DNA of 64,000 nucleotides from Selenomonadaceae bacterium (GTDB lineage: Bacteria > Bacillota > Negativicutes > Selenomonadales > Selenomonadaceae): the NCBI GenBank assembly GCA_017527075.1, contig JAFXQM010000010.1:1-64000 (forward strand), given 5' to 3'. A program made the translations under genes and the position numbers. The notes beneath the pieces are model-generated. The model saw nothing but the letters and a program-made list of their open reading frames with translations. It searched no databases and was not told the DNA's origin. Of the stretch, positions 50,311 through 58,893 are shown in pieces (position 1 is the stretch's first letter; each line of letters begins with the position of its first letter).

Positions 50311-50600
50311 AAAAAAAATCTGAGCGGACAAAAATTTTCCTCGGCGACAAAAAATCTGAGCGGGCGAAAATTTTCCGGCGGCGACAAAAAAATCTGAGCG
50401 GGCGAAAATTTTCCGGCGGCGACAAAAAAATCTGAGCGGACAAAAATTTTCCTCGGCGACAAAAAATCTGAGCGGAAAAAATTTTCCGGCGGCGACAAAA
50501 AATCTGAGCGGACAAAAATTTTCCTCGGCGATAAAAAATTCTGAGCGGGCAAAATTTTTTTCAGCGGTGACAAAAAAATCTGAGCGGACAAAAAAATTCG
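50311..50600. repeat. Eight-unit 36-39-bp tandem array upstream of pyk
   Basis: TGAGCGG recurs at 50321, 50357, 50395, 50433, 50469, 50505, 50542 and 50581, spaced 36-39 bp. Each unit reads AAAAAATCTGAGCGGRC, then an A4T4-5 tract, CC and a CGGCGAC end. The array fills the gap between pyk and the fruA terminator, with no gene. Units are directly repeated with no unique spacers. Confidence 0.93.
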
Positions 50601-50626
50601 GCGACAAGCTTTCGGAGCCTGCCGCC
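50590..50626 (-). terminator. Terminator of the fru operon
   Basis: GGCGGCAGGCT/AGCTTGTCGCC stem (11 bp, two G-U), loop CCGAA; on the minus strand followed by T7. It overlaps the last unit of the tandem array. Confidence 0.75.
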
Positions 50627-50661
50627 GTTTTGGTCGGTTTGGTTTTCAGAGAAATTATTTG

Positions 50662-52590
50662 TCAGTCTTGAGGACGCGGTTTACGGATGAAGCCGAGAAT
50701 CACGCAGCCGACGATTGAGCCGACGATGATTGAGGCGAGATACATGAGCGGATTGCCGATTGTCGGGACGACGAAAATTCCGCCGTGAGGAGCCATGAGC
50801 GTGCAACCAAATGCCATGACGCCCGCACCCGCAATTGCCGAGCCGACAACGCACGCGGGAATGACGTGGAGCGGGTCGCCGGCCGCGAACGGAATCGCGC
50901 CTTCAGTGATGAACGACAAGCCCATGATGATGTTGGTCGCGGTGGTTTTCTGTTCGCTCTTGGTGAATTTGTTCTTGAAGAAAATCGTGGCGAGCGCAAT
51001 GGCAATCGGGGGAACCATGCCGCCCGCCATTGCCGCCGCGATGACGTAATAGTTGCCGTCAGCCAAGAGACCGACGCCCGTGACGTAAGCCGCCTTGTTC
51101 AAAGGACCGCCCATGTCGACAGCCATCATGCCGCCGATAACCGCGCCCATGACGAGCTTGGCGTTCGGATCCATGTTGGCGAGAGTATCTTTGAGTGCTT
51201 CGTTGATGCCCGACACGGGAGGACCGATAACAAAGTTACAGACAAGACCGATAATCAAAACGCCGAGCAACGGATAAAAGAGAATCGGCTTGGTGCCTTC
51301 GAGCGAGGGAGGCAGGACTTGCAGAGCTTTCTTGAGCCAGTTGACGACGAAACCTGCAATGAAACCTGCGAGCAATGCGCCGAGGAAGCCGGAGCCGTTG
51401 GAGGCACTGAGCGCGCCGCCGACGAAGCCCGCCGCCAAGCCCGGGCGGTCAGCGATTGACATGGAAATAAATCCTGCGAGGACGGGGAGCATGAACCCGA
51501 AGGACGCGCCGCCGATTCCCATGAAGGTCGCGGCGGCAGGAGTGATTGAACCGAACTTTCCGCGCTCTTCGGGCGGCAAGCTGTTCAGGTCGACGGACGC
51601 GCCGTCAATCAGGAAGGAAATGGCGATTAAGATACCGCCGCCGATAACGAACGGGAGCATGTGCGAGACGCCGTTCATCAGGTGCTTATAAACTTGACGC
51701 CCGATACTTTCGTTCTCGCCGCCGCCGCCGCCTTCGTCGCCCGCAGATTCGCCCGCCTTGGCGTGGTAAATCGGAGCGTTGCCGCCGAGTGCTTTGTCGA
51801 TGAGTTCGTCCGCCTTGTTGATACCGTCGGCGACTTTGGTGATGACGACGTGCTTGCCGTCGAAGCGAGCCATTGCGACGTTCTTATCCGCCGCGACGAT
51901 GATTCCGTCCGCCTTGGCAATTTCGTCGGCAGTCAAAACATTTTTCGCGCCGCCCGAACCGTTTGTCTCGACCTTAATCGAAATGCCGCGTTTCTTTGCG
52001 TGCTGCTCCAAACTTTCCGCCGCCATGAAGGTGTGCGCGATACCCGTGGGGCAAGCGGTGACTGCCAAGATTTGAATGTGGTCGGCGACGGGTGCGGGCG
52101 CGGCGTTTGCGCTGTCGGCGGGTGCCTGGAACTTGCCGTCCTCTTTGTCGTCGATAATCTTGAGGAACTCTTCCTTCGTGGTCGCCTTGATAAGAGCTTC
52201 CTTGAAGTCGGGATCCATGACCATGGTTGCCAGCTTCGACAGAATCATCAAATGTTCGTCGTTGCCGCCGTCGGGTGCCGCGATTGCGAAGAATAACCGC
52301 GCGGGGTTTCCGTCCATTGACTCGAAGTCAATGCCTTCGGGGATGGTCATTGCCGCCAGACCGGGTGCCTTGACGCCCGCAGATTTTGCGTGCGGGGTGG
52401 CAATGCCGTCGCCGAGACCGGTGGTGCCGGACGCCTCACGAGCAAAGACATCTTTTTTGTACTGTTCTTTGTTCTTGAGGTTGCCGCCCTTTTCCATCAA
52501 GTCAACCAGATGCGATATTGCGTCGGGTTTGTCCTTGACCTTGGCACCGAGGTCGATGCTCGCATTTTTGAGCAAATCGGTAACTCTCAT
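50662..52590 (-). CDS. fruA: Fructose PTS permease EIIABC
   Basis: A 642-residue fused PTS component. EIIA (1-150): phosphohistidine in GIATPHAKSAG. EIIB (about 170-270): phosphocysteine in AVTACPTGIAHTFMAAE. A Gly-rich linker (GDEGGGGGENE) leads to the EIIC domain with about ten helices (MLPFVIGGGILIAISFL; MAVDMGGPLNKAAYVTG; FITEGAIPFAAGDPL). Imports fructose as fructose-1-phosphate for FruK. ATG 52590 follows AAGGAGAAGTGCACT. Last gene of the operon. Confidence 0.95.
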   Translation of the reverse strand: MRVTDLLKNASIDLGAKVKDKPDAISHLVDLMEKGGNLKNKEQYKKDVFAREASGTTGLGDGIATPHAKSAGVKAPGLAAMTIPEGIDFESMDGNPARLFFAIAAPDGGNDEHLMILSKLATMVMDPDFKEALIKATTKEEFLKIIDDKEDGKFQAPADSANAAPAPVADHIQILAVTACPTGIAHTFMAAESLEQHAKKRGISIKVETNGSGGAKNVLTADEIAKADGIIVAADKNVAMARFDGKHVVITKVADGINKADELIDKALGGNAPIYHAKAGESAGDEGGGGGENESIGRQVYKHLMNGVSHMLPFVIGGGILIAISFLIDGASVDLNSLPPEERGKFGSITPAAATFMGIGGASFGFMLPVLAGFISMSIADRPGLAAGFVGGALSASNGSGFLGALLAGFIAGFVVNWLKKALQVLPPSLEGTKPILFYPLLGVLIIGLVCNFVIGPPVSGINEALKDTLANMDPNAKLVMGAVIGGMMAVDMGGPLNKAAYVTGVGLLADGNYYVIAAAMAGGMVPPIAIALATIFFKNKFTKSEQKTTATNIIMGLSFITEGAIPFAAGDPLHVIPACVVGSAIAGAGVMAFGCTLMAPHGGIFVVPTIGNPLMYLASIIVGSIVGCVILGFIRKPRPQD

Positions 52591-52709
52591 AGTGCACTTC
52601 TCCTTACTACAAATGTATGAATGAATAATTTCTGCCGCCGCCAAAAAAATCTGACGGCGGCTATTTCAATCGACGACGCAAAGCCGCCGACTGTTGACGA
52701 TAAAAAAAT

Positions 52710-53072
52710 TTATCCGCGAACATTTTTGTCGCAGGAGCCGTCGCGCTTGAGACTCAGCCGCCACGTGTCGAGTAAGTCAACGTCGTTGCGAGTGAGCGTC
52801 GAGCCGTCGGCGAATTCGATTTTGATTTTATATCGCGTGAAGTTCGTGTCGTAATGAATTGAGCGTCGGTCGCCTTGATTCATCACGCCGCTGCCGACGA
52901 GGTCATTGCCCCAACTTTTTTTCTGAATCGGAACGGCGTACAGGGACAGAATCGTTTTGCCGGTTTCGTTGACGATTTCCAGCGGTTCAGTTATGCCCGC
53001 GAATGTCGGAGCGTGAATCGCCGTGACGAGGAACGCCGTCAGCAAAAAAATTTTTATAAAATGTCCTGGCAT
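52710..53072 (-). CDS. Small exported protein inside the fru operon
   Basis: A 120-residue protein with a signal peptide (MPGHFIKIFLLTAFLVTAIH, cleavage near TFA). Mature part: IVNETGKTILSLYAVPIQKK, then SWGNDLVGSGVMNQGDRRSI, then IEFADGSTLTRNDVDLLDTW. The WGNDLLG...G(D/E) pattern and a following FADG strand recur in small exported proteins of unknown function. The start is uncertain (ATG 53072 or GTG 53081; SD weak). It lies between the IIAB and fruA genes on the same strand. Confidence 0.7.
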   Translation of the reverse strand: MPGHFIKIFLLTAFLVTAIHAPTFAGITEPLEIVNETGKTILSLYAVPIQKKSWGNDLVGSGVMNQGDRRSIHYDTNFTRYKIKIEFADGSTLTRNDVDLLDTWRLSLKRDGSCDKNVRG

Positions 53073-53084
53073 GTTGACCACTGC

Positions 53085-53963
53085 TTAAGAGAAAATGCTT
53101 TTGATTTTGTTGAAAAGTTTTTCGCCCAAAGTTTCGTCGTCCTCTGTGGCGTGGAAGGGCTGAGCCTGCCCCGCTTGGATTCGGTTGAAGAGCTGTTCGG
53201 GTTTGCGAATGCCGGTGCCGACCGCCGTCTGAATCATGAGCTTGCCGTCGAAGCGTTTCATGGGAATTTTTTTGCTGGCCGCCACGATGACCACGTCGGC
53301 ATTTTTAATTTCTTCGTCGGTGAGCGCGTGATAAACGCCCGCCGCGCCGTGAACTTCAACGCGAATGCTCAAGCCCAATTTCTCCGCGCATTTCTTGAGG
53401 GACTCGCGCGCCATGAACGATGAGGAAATACCCGTGGGGCAGGCGGTGACCGCGATAATTTTTGTGTTGGCGGAAACGTCGGGTTCGGGCGTCTCGCTCT
53501 TGGCGCGTTCGATTTCTTTGTCGTCGATAAGCTTTATGACTTCGGCGGGCGACTTCGCCTTGATGAGATTTTCTTTGAACTCGTCGTCCATGAGCAAGAC
53601 AGCCAACCTGCCCATGTTCGTCATTGCCGCGTCGTCAGCCTTTTCCGGGGCCGCGAACAACAGCAACAGCCGCGCAGGTTTGTTGTCGAGCGAATTGAAT
53701 TCGACGCCGTCGGGCACGGTGATGATTGAGATTGACGGGCGTTTGACGGAAGAGTTTTGCGCGTGAGGAGTCGCCAAGCCGTTCGCCAGACCCGTGGAGC
53801 CTTGGGTTTCGCGGCGGAGCACGTCGCGCTTGACGATTGCTTTGTCCTTGATTGAGCCCGCTGTCATGAGCAGGTCGACGAGCATATCAATCGCTTCGTT
53901 TTTGTCGGACGGGTGCACGTTCAGCGCGATGGATTTTTTGGAAATAAAATTTGTTATCTTCAT
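53085..53963 (-). CDS. Fructose-type PTS EIIAB without EIIC
   Basis: A 292-residue EIIA-EIIB fusion. EIIA phosphohistidine in GLATPHAQNSS; EIIB phosphocysteine in AVTACPTGISSSFMARE, where the usual AHTFMA is SSSFMA. There is no membrane domain. It is paralogous to the N-terminal half of fruA and may feed phosphate to FruA, serve another EIIC or act as a regulator. ATG 53963 follows AAGGAGGTTACTCCAC. Confidence 0.9.
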   Translation of the reverse strand: MKITNFISKKSIALNVHPSDKNEAIDMLVDLLMTAGSIKDKAIVKRDVLRRETQGSTGLANGLATPHAQNSSVKRPSISIITVPDGVEFNSLDNKPARLLLLFAAPEKADDAAMTNMGRLAVLLMDDEFKENLIKAKSPAEVIKLIDDKEIERAKSETPEPDVSANTKIIAVTACPTGISSSFMARESLKKCAEKLGLSIRVEVHGAAGVYHALTDEEIKNADVVIVAASKKIPMKRFDGKLMIQTAVGTGIRKPEQLFNRIQAGQAQPFHATEDDETLGEKLFNKIKSIFS

Positions 53964-54003
53964 GTGGAGTAACCTCCTTTGTCAATTTTTGGCAAGGAGT
54001 TTG

Positions 54004-54912
54004 TCAGACAGTTTTGAGCAGAGCTTCGACTTCGGGGCGCGTGGCGAGATTTTCTGAGAAGGCGGACGCCGAGCCCGTGCACAGACCCATCTTGAATGCG
54101 CGTTCGTAATCGCCGTTGCTTTCAATGTAACCCGCGACGAAACCCGCGACCATGGAATCGCCCGCGCCGACGGAATTGACGAGCTTGCCTTTGGGTGCGG
54201 GGGACTTGAAGAATTTCTCGCCGCCTTCGGGCACGAAAATTGCGCCGTCGCCCGCCATGGAGATGAGAACGTTGCGCGCGCCCTTCTCCTGGAGTTTTTT
54301 GGCGTAAGTAACAATTTCTTCGTCGGTCTTGAGCTTGACGCCGAACATATCGCCGAGTTCGTGGTTGTTGGGTTTGATGAGCCAAGGATTGAACTTCAAG
54401 ACTTTGAGGAGCAAACCTTTTTCCGCGTCGACGACGAAACGCACGCCCTTGCCCTGAATGCGGCTGAGCGTTTGTTCGTACATGTCGTCGGGCAAAGTGT
54501 TGGGGATGGAGCCGGAGAGGATGAGCGTGTCGCCCTCGCCGAGCTTCTCAAATTTTTTGAAGAGCTCTTCGCGTTTGGCTTCGCTGATTTTGGGTCCCTG
54601 CCCGTTGATTTCGGTTTCGACGTCGGCTTTGATTTTTACGTTGATTCGGGAGAAACCTTCGTCGAGTTTAACGAAGTCGTCGTCGGCGTTGAAGTCGCGG
54701 AGCTGGCGGACGATTTCGTCACCGGTGAAGCCCGCGAGGAAACCCGTTGCCGTGGACTTGTGACCAAGGTTGCCCAAGACGATGGAGACGTTGACGCCTT
54801 TGCCGCCGCCGAGCACCTGCTCATAAGTCACGCGATTAATCGCGCCCGTCGTGAGCTTGTCGAGACGGATGATGTAGTCAATCGCGGGATTGAAAGTTAC
54901 GGTGTAAATCAT
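54004..54912 (-). CDS. fruK: 1-phosphofructokinase
   Basis: A 302-residue PfkB-family kinase converting fructose-1-phosphate to fructose-1,6-bisphosphate. MIYTVTFNPAIDYIIRLDKL, GGGKGVNVSIVLGNLGHKST (first PfkB signature), LILSGSIPNTLPDDMYEQ, and VNSVGAGDSMVAGFVAGYIE with the catalytic Asp of the GAGD loop. First gene of the operon fruK - IIAB - small protein - fruA. ATG 54912 follows AAGGGGGAAACTTTGAA. No fruR is adjacent. Confidence 0.95.
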   Translation of the reverse strand: MIYTVTFNPAIDYIIRLDKLTTGAINRVTYEQVLGGGKGVNVSIVLGNLGHKSTATGFLAGFTGDEIVRQLRDFNADDDFVKLDEGFSRINVKIKADVETEINGQGPKISEAKREELFKKFEKLGEGDTLILSGSIPNTLPDDMYEQTLSRIQGKGVRFVVDAEKGLLLKVLKFNPWLIKPNNHELGDMFGVKLKTDEEIVTYAKKLQEKGARNVLISMAGDGAIFVPEGGEKFFKSPAPKGKLVNSVGAGDSMVAGFVAGYIESNGDYERAFKMGLCTGSASAFSENLATRPEVEALLKTV

Positions 54913-54957
54913 TTCAAAGTTTCCCCCTTGCAAATTGATTGAAAATTCTTCGCCGCG

Positions 54958-54986
54958 ATTATACAACATGCGTTATTGCTTTTCAA
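54958..54986 (-). promoter_or_regulatory. fru operon promoter
   Basis: -35 TTGAAA (54986-54981), 17-bp spacer, perfect -10 TATAAT (54963-54958). Confidence 0.85.
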
Positions 54987-55054
54987 GTTTGCTTTAAGGC
55001 TTTGAAAAATTTTCCGCCGTGCCTGAGCGCAATCGCAGGGAGGAGCCGCGCCGC

Positions 55055-55083
55055 TTGACAGTAAAGGGTAAACGTGATAGCTT
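55055..55083 (+). promoter_or_regulatory. metK promoter
   Basis: -35 TTGACA (55055-55060), 17-bp spacer, extended -10 TGATAGCTT (hexamer 55078-55083). The leader is too short (about 30 nt) for a SAM riboswitch. Confidence 0.65.
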
Positions 55084-55121
55084 TGCGCAAACCAAAAATT
55101 TTTTGAAGGCGAGGTATAAGA

Positions 55122-56309
55122 ATGCGCAGAACATTGTTTACGTCCGAATCCGTGACGGAAGGGCACCCCGATAAAGTCGCGGACAGAATTTCCGACAGCA
55201 TCTTGGATGAAATTATAGAAAGAGACCCCATGGGGCGCGTCGCCTGCGAAACGCTCGTCACCACCGGTCAAGTTCACGTCGTCGGAGAAATTTCCACGAA
55301 CTGTTATGTTGACATTGCAAAAATAATTCGCGGCGCGATTCGCGATATCGGTTACACGAACTCGGCTTACGGCTTCGACGCGGACACCGTCGGAGTTTTA
55401 ATTTCGCTCGACGAACAATCGCCCGACATTGCTCAGGGCGTCAACAAAGCTCTGGAGGCGCGCGAAGGTGACATGGCAATCGAAGACGCAATCGGCGCGG
55501 GCGACCAAGGCATGATGTTCGGTTACGCGACAAAAGAAACGCCCGAGTTCATGCCGCTGCCCATTTCCTTGGCACACAAACTCGCACGCCGCCTCGCCGA
55601 AGTCCGCAAAGTCACTCACGAGGTTGACTACCTGCGCCCCGACGGAAAGACGCAAGTCACCATTGCTTATGAGGGACGCAAACCCGTCGCCGTCGATACG
55701 ATTGTCGTTTCCACTCAGCACAACCCCGACGTCACGTTGGAGCAGATTAAACGCGACGTGATTGAATACGTCGTCAAACCCGTCGTGCCCGCCGAGTTGC
55801 TCACGCCCGAAACAAAATTTTTCGTGAACCCCACGGGCAAATTTGTCATCGGCGGACCGCAGGGCGACAGCGGCTTGACCGGCAGAAAAATTATCGTCGA
55901 CACATACGGCGGGTGGGCGCGCCACGGCGGCGGAGCTTTCAGCGGCAAAGACCCCACGAAGGTTGACCGCTCTGCCTCTTACGCCGCTCGTTACGTCGCG
56001 AAAAATATCGTGGCGGCGGGCTTGGCTGACGAATGCGAAATTCAGCTCGCGTATGCAATCGGCGTCGCGCGCCCCGTCAGCGTCCGCGTCGACAGCTTCG
56101 GCACCGCGAAAGTTGATGAGGCTCTCATTGAAAAACTCGTCCGCGAAAACTTCGACCTGCGCCCTGCGGGAATAATTAAAATGCTCGACCTGCGCCGCCC
56201 GATTTACAAGCAGACTTCGGCTTACGGGCACTTCGGCAGGACGGACGTCGACCTTCCTTGGGAGCGCACCGACAAAGTTAGGAGTTTGGAGTTAGGAGTT
56301 AGGAGTTAA
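55122..56309 (+). CDS. metK: S-adenosylmethionine synthetase
   Basis: A 395-residue Met[21 protein letters not shown] (N-terminal signature), [33 protein letters not shown] and [19 protein letters not shown]-like loop are present. It makes SAM from Met and ATP. The usual end DLPWERTDK is followed by [10 protein letters not shown], and those last residues and the stop are read from a heptamer array (56277-56307). The array also carries the SD of the next gene. Confidence 0.97.
   Translation: MRRTLFTSESVTEGHPDKVADRISDSILDEIIERDPMGRVACETLVTTGQVHVVGEISTNCYVDIAKIIRGAIRDIGYTNSAYGFDADTVGVLISLDEQSPDIAQGVNKALEAREGDMAIEDAIGAGDQGMMFGYATKETPEFMPLPISLAHKLARRLAEVRKVTHEVDYLRPDGKTQVTIAYEGRKPVAVDTIVVSTQHNPDVTLEQIKRDVIEYVVKPVVPAELLTPETKFFVNPTGKFVIGGPQGDSGLTGRKIIVDTYGGWARHGGGAFSGKDPTKVDRSASYAARYVAKNIVAAGLADECEIQLAYAIGVARPVSVRVDSFGTAKVDEALIEKLVRENFDLRPAGIIKMLDLRRPIYKQTSAYGHFGRTDVDLPWERTDKVRSLELGVRS
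56277..56307 (+). repeat. Heptamer array spanning the metK stop and next Shine-Dalgarno
   Basis: GTTAGGAGTTTGGAGTTAGG plus one more unit: four to five TTAGGAG-type heptamers. They encode the MetK C-terminus [10 protein letters not shown] and TAA stop, and AGGAG at 56301-56305 lies 7 nt before the next ATG. Confidence 0.92.
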
Positions 56310-56312
56310 AAT

Positions 56313-56948
56313 ATGTTTGATGATATTGGCGGCTTCTTGACGAATTTGGTTGCGGGCTTACCGGGTATCGTCATTGCCATGGTCATTCACGAATACTCGC
56401 ACGCCCGCGTCGCCGACGCCCTCGGAGACTTCACGCCGCGCATGCAGGGACGCCTCACTCTCAACCCCGCCGCGCACGTCGACCCGCTCGGTCTGGCAAT
56501 GCTTTTCCTCGTCCACTTCGGCTGGGCAAAACCCGTTCAGATTAATCCGATGAATTTTTCTAACCCGCGCCGCGATGACATCCTCGTTTCGCTCGCGGGT
56601 CCCGCCTCGAACTTAATCACCTCGTTCGTCGCGCTGATTATTTTGGTTTTGCTCGCCAAGCTCGACTTCCCGCTCTCCGAAGGGTTGCTCGTCGTCTTCA
56701 ATCTGATTATCGTCTACAACATCAACTTTGCGATTTTCAACATGCTGCCAATCCCGCCGCTCGACGGCTCGCACATCCTGCGCAACCTCCTGCCCTACGA
56801 AATGGCACGCGCTTATGCTCAGCTCGAACGTTACAGCTTCATCTTCCTGCTTATAATTTTAATGACGCCCGTGCTCAGTTATATCTTCGTGCCGTTGCAA
56901 AGATTCATCTTCAGCATCTTCCAGGGCATCGTCAACATCCTGCTTTAA
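56313..56948 (+). CDS. Site-2 protease-family membrane metalloprotease (M50)
   Basis: A 211-residue membrane protease with about six helices. Zinc site HEYSHA (HExxH) in the first third and NMLPIPPLDGSHIL (NxxPxxxxDG) as the third ligand region; LAGPASNLITSF is the family's conserved loop. Such small M50 proteins cleave substrates in the membrane; substrates unknown. Its SD (AGGAG) is part of the heptamer array at the metK end. A terminator follows. Confidence 0.9.
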   Translation: MFDDIGGFLTNLVAGLPGIVIAMVIHEYSHARVADALGDFTPRMQGRLTLNPAAHVDPLGLAMLFLVHFGWAKPVQINPMNFSNPRRDDILVSLAGPASNLITSFVALIILVLLAKLDFPLSEGLLVVFNLIIVYNINFAIFNMLPIPPLDGSHILRNLLPYEMARAYAQLERYSFIFLLIILMTPVLSYIFVPLQRFIFSIFQGIVNILL

Positions 56949-56965
56949 AATTTTCGGACAAAAAA

Positions 56966-56997
56966 ATCCTCCGCACTTTGTGGAGGATAATTTTTTT
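56966..56997. terminator. Bidirectional terminator
   Basis: ATCCTCC/GGAGGAT stem with T7 to the right and A7 to the left; serves the M50 gene and the convergent methyltransferase-like gene. Confidence 0.9.
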
Positions 56998-57880
56998 ACA
57001 GCAGACGATTGCCCGTATCAAAATCGTAAAGCGACTCAGCTTCGTCGATAATCTCTTCAAGCTCGGCGCGCGACGAAAATTTTTTCAGGTTGCAATAAAA
57101 ATCCTCGCGGTGGACGACGACGCTCCGAATGAACGCCGCCGCATAATCCGTGAAAATATTTTCCGCGTCGAAGAGCCGCCAAAAATTTTTAACGCTGTCC
57201 TCGGTCGCCACGCCGTATTCGATTCGATGAATGAGGCGCGATAAATTTGCGCGGACTTCGGGCGTGAACATGGACTTGAGCAGCGCGAGCTCCGGCATGG
57301 AACGCGACGCCCGCACCAGCCAAAATTCCGTCTGCAAATCGTCGTCGAAGTTGTCGAAGCCGCAGGTTATCAGCCGCTCCAAAAGTTCGGGCGGCGATTT
57401 TTTTTTCAGCGGCAACACTTGCACTTCCTTATAAAACGACGCGTAAAGCAGCCGCTCGAATTCCGTGCGCGTGTAAAGCCGCGAGACGATTCCGCCGAAC
57501 GCGCCGCGCATGAGCCGCTCCAAAACTTTCCAGTGGCGAATGTTCCTGAAGCTCGTCAGCCAACAGCCCGTCTGCTTTATGTACTTGGAGAAGCCCGCCG
57601 CGATGTCTTGAGGATTCGTGACGACCTCCAACGTCAAGTCGCCGATGATTGCGTCGAAAAATTCTTCGGGGAAGGGCAACCGCTCCTCGCGATAATCCAG
57701 CCGAAAAATTTTTGCGTCGGCGGAAGCCGGCTCTTCATTCGCCGTGACAAAAAAAATTTCGGCCGTCGGAAATTTTTCGCGCAACTGTCCGAGATACGCC
57801 GCGCTCTCCACGACCAAAATCTTCTCGAAAAAATCTTCGCCCGAAATGAATTCCATCAGGCTCGGTTTAATTTCTTCCAC
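56996..57880 (-). CDS. Methyltransferase-like protein of unknown function
   Basis: A 294-residue protein. Residues ~20-130 look like a class I SAM methyltransferase fold (KILVVESAAYLGQLREKFPT, FFDAIIGDLTLEVVTNPQDI, FSKYIKQTGCWLTSFRN), but the glycine-rich motif I is replaced by VESAAYLG. The C-terminal half is a helical domain (FTPEVRANLSRLIHRIEYGV...) seen in some glycan-cluster methyltransferases and in GT accessory proteins. Function not assigned. GTG 57880 follows CGGAGGTGTGAAC; the upstream in-frame start overlaps the SD. The structured element copy B lies immediately upstream. Confidence 0.65.
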   Translation of the reverse strand: MEEIKPSLMEFISGEDFFEKILVVESAAYLGQLREKFPTAEIFFVTANEEPASADAKIFRLDYREERLPFPEEFFDAIIGDLTLEVVTNPQDIAAGFSKYIKQTGCWLTSFRNIRHWKVLERLMRGAFGGIVSRLYTRTEFERLLYASFYKEVQVLPLKKKSPPELLERLITCGFDNFDDDLQTEFWLVRASRSMPELALLKSMFTPEVRANLSRLIHRIEYGVATEDSVKNFWRLFDAENIFTDYAAAFIRSVVVHREDFYCNLKKFSSRAELEEIIDEAESLYDFDTGNRLL

Positions 57881-57926
57881 GTTCACACCTCCGTTAAGAG
57901 ACAAGTTGAGGCGCGCATGGACGCGC

Positions 57927-58075
57927 GCCGCGCCGCGTCTGACGCCGTGATGGCGTCATCCGGCGCACTCTGAGTTGCGGGTAATCTTAACCTCCAAACC
58001 GTTTGCGAGGAGCCGCCCCCGCGAGGTGTCCTTTTCTTTTGCAACTTTTCTTTTGGACAAGCAAAAGAAAAGTTG
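57927..58075 (-). repeat. Dispersed structured element, copy B
   Basis: Minus-strand copy of the element at 4077-4222. It starts with a perfect 13-bp hairpin (arms 58075-58063 and 58054-58042, loop GCTTGTCC), followed by a second arm-like GCAAAAGAAAAG and GGACAC, the GC-rich part (CACCTCGCGGGGGCGGCT; TTACCCGCAACTCAGAGTGC) and the TGACGCC hairpin. Stem and loop sequences differ from copy A while pairing is kept. It lies ~50 bp upstream of the methyltransferase-like gene. The gap 57881-58172 holds nothing else. Confidence 0.8.
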
Positions 58076-58172
58076 ATTCAAAAAAATAAAAGTCATTAAC
58101 GATTCAAGTGAAGGAATGAGCCCAAGCAATGAGGACAGGTTCTGCGAGTCCACTCTTGAGAAAGAGGGGACG

Positions 58173-58868
58173 TCACACCTCAGGATTTAATTCCGCGCCG
58201 TACTCGCGCAGGAAAATTTTTTGGTAGCGGCGATATTTCGGGTCAAGCGGTTTTTCCTTCGGGCAATGAATACACCAAAAATCTTTCGACTGATTCGGCA
58301 CGACGACTTTGTAACCCGCGCGCCCCATTTCCTTGCAAAGCGACGTGTCATATAAATGCCAGCCGTCAAATAAATCTTCGCGCCAAGGCAAATCATATTG
58401 CGTCGCCAAAAAAAGCCCGTCGACCGACTCAACCTCTTGATAATCGCCGTCGGGCTCGTTGCACTCCGAATCGACGACGCTTTCGGGCTCGCAAGCATGA
58501 AGCACTCGCCCGTATGTCCGCATGCCGTCCCACCACACGCCCGTCTCCGGCAGATTCACGCAGCCAATCACTCCGACCACGCCGATTGATTCGTCCGCGA
58601 AAATTTTCAGCAGGTCAGCCACCAGATTTTTATTCACGACGAAAGTATCTTGGTGCAAATAAATTTTGTACTTGGCGTCGGAAGATTTCATGGCGCGATT
58701 GTAACCGGCGGTCATGGAGGCGGCGTCGCGCACGTCGATAAACTCGGCCGTCATGCCCGCGGGGATTTTTAAGTGTTCGAGGTAAAGGCGGCACTCGCTG
58801 TACCACCAGTCGCTGTTCACGCACGTGATGAACGCGATTTTTTTTGCGTCAAGGCTTTGCTTTTTCAT
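58173..58868 (-). CDS. Glycosyltransferase, Glyco_tranf_2_5-like
   Basis: A 231-residue GT-A-like protein: KIAFITCVNSDWWYSECRLY, ASMTAGYNRAMKSSDAKYKI, YLHQDTFVVNKNLVADLLKI, and VDGLFLATQYDLPWREDLFD; H-x-D in LHQD stands in the metal site. The family is associated with surface glycans; donor and acceptor unknown. ATG 58868 uses GGAATTAGGA, part of a heptamer array, as its SD, and the upstream miaB ends in the same array. Confidence 0.8.
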   Translation of the reverse strand: MKKQSLDAKKIAFITCVNSDWWYSECRLYLEHLKIPAGMTAEFIDVRDAASMTAGYNRAMKSSDAKYKIYLHQDTFVVNKNLVADLLKIFADESIGVVGVIGCVNLPETGVWWDGMRTYGRVLHACEPESVVDSECNEPDGDYQEVESVDGLFLATQYDLPWREDLFDGWHLYDTSLCKEMGRAGYKVVVPNQSKDFWCIHCPKEKPLDPKYRRYQKIFLREYGAELNPEV

Positions 58869-58893
58869 TCCTAATTCCTAATTCCTAATTCCC
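58868..58893 (-). repeat. Heptamer array joining miaB and the next gene
   Basis: About three and a half heptamers (GGAATTA on the minus strand). They encode the end of MiaB (GIRN*) and provide the SD for ATG 58868. Confidence 0.92.

Noticed and set aside
50290-50600. CRISPR array
   Set aside because: Units are contiguous direct repeats of 36-39 bp with no unique spacers and no cas genes nearby.
50266-50607. Repetitive 'proteins' (FVRSDFLSPRKIF-type repeats) read from the array upstream of pyk
   Set aside because: The open frames are a by-product of the 36-39-bp tandem repeats; unit lengths that are not multiples of 3 break the frame, and no SD or start fits.
55084-55121. SAM riboswitch upstream of metK
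   Set aside because: The leader between the promoter and ATG is about 30 nt and shows no SAM-I, SAM-II or SAM-IV type core.
57880-58172. Small genes within the gap holding element copy B
   Set aside because: Open frames there cover the hairpins and GC-rich repeat and are not shared in frame with copy A.
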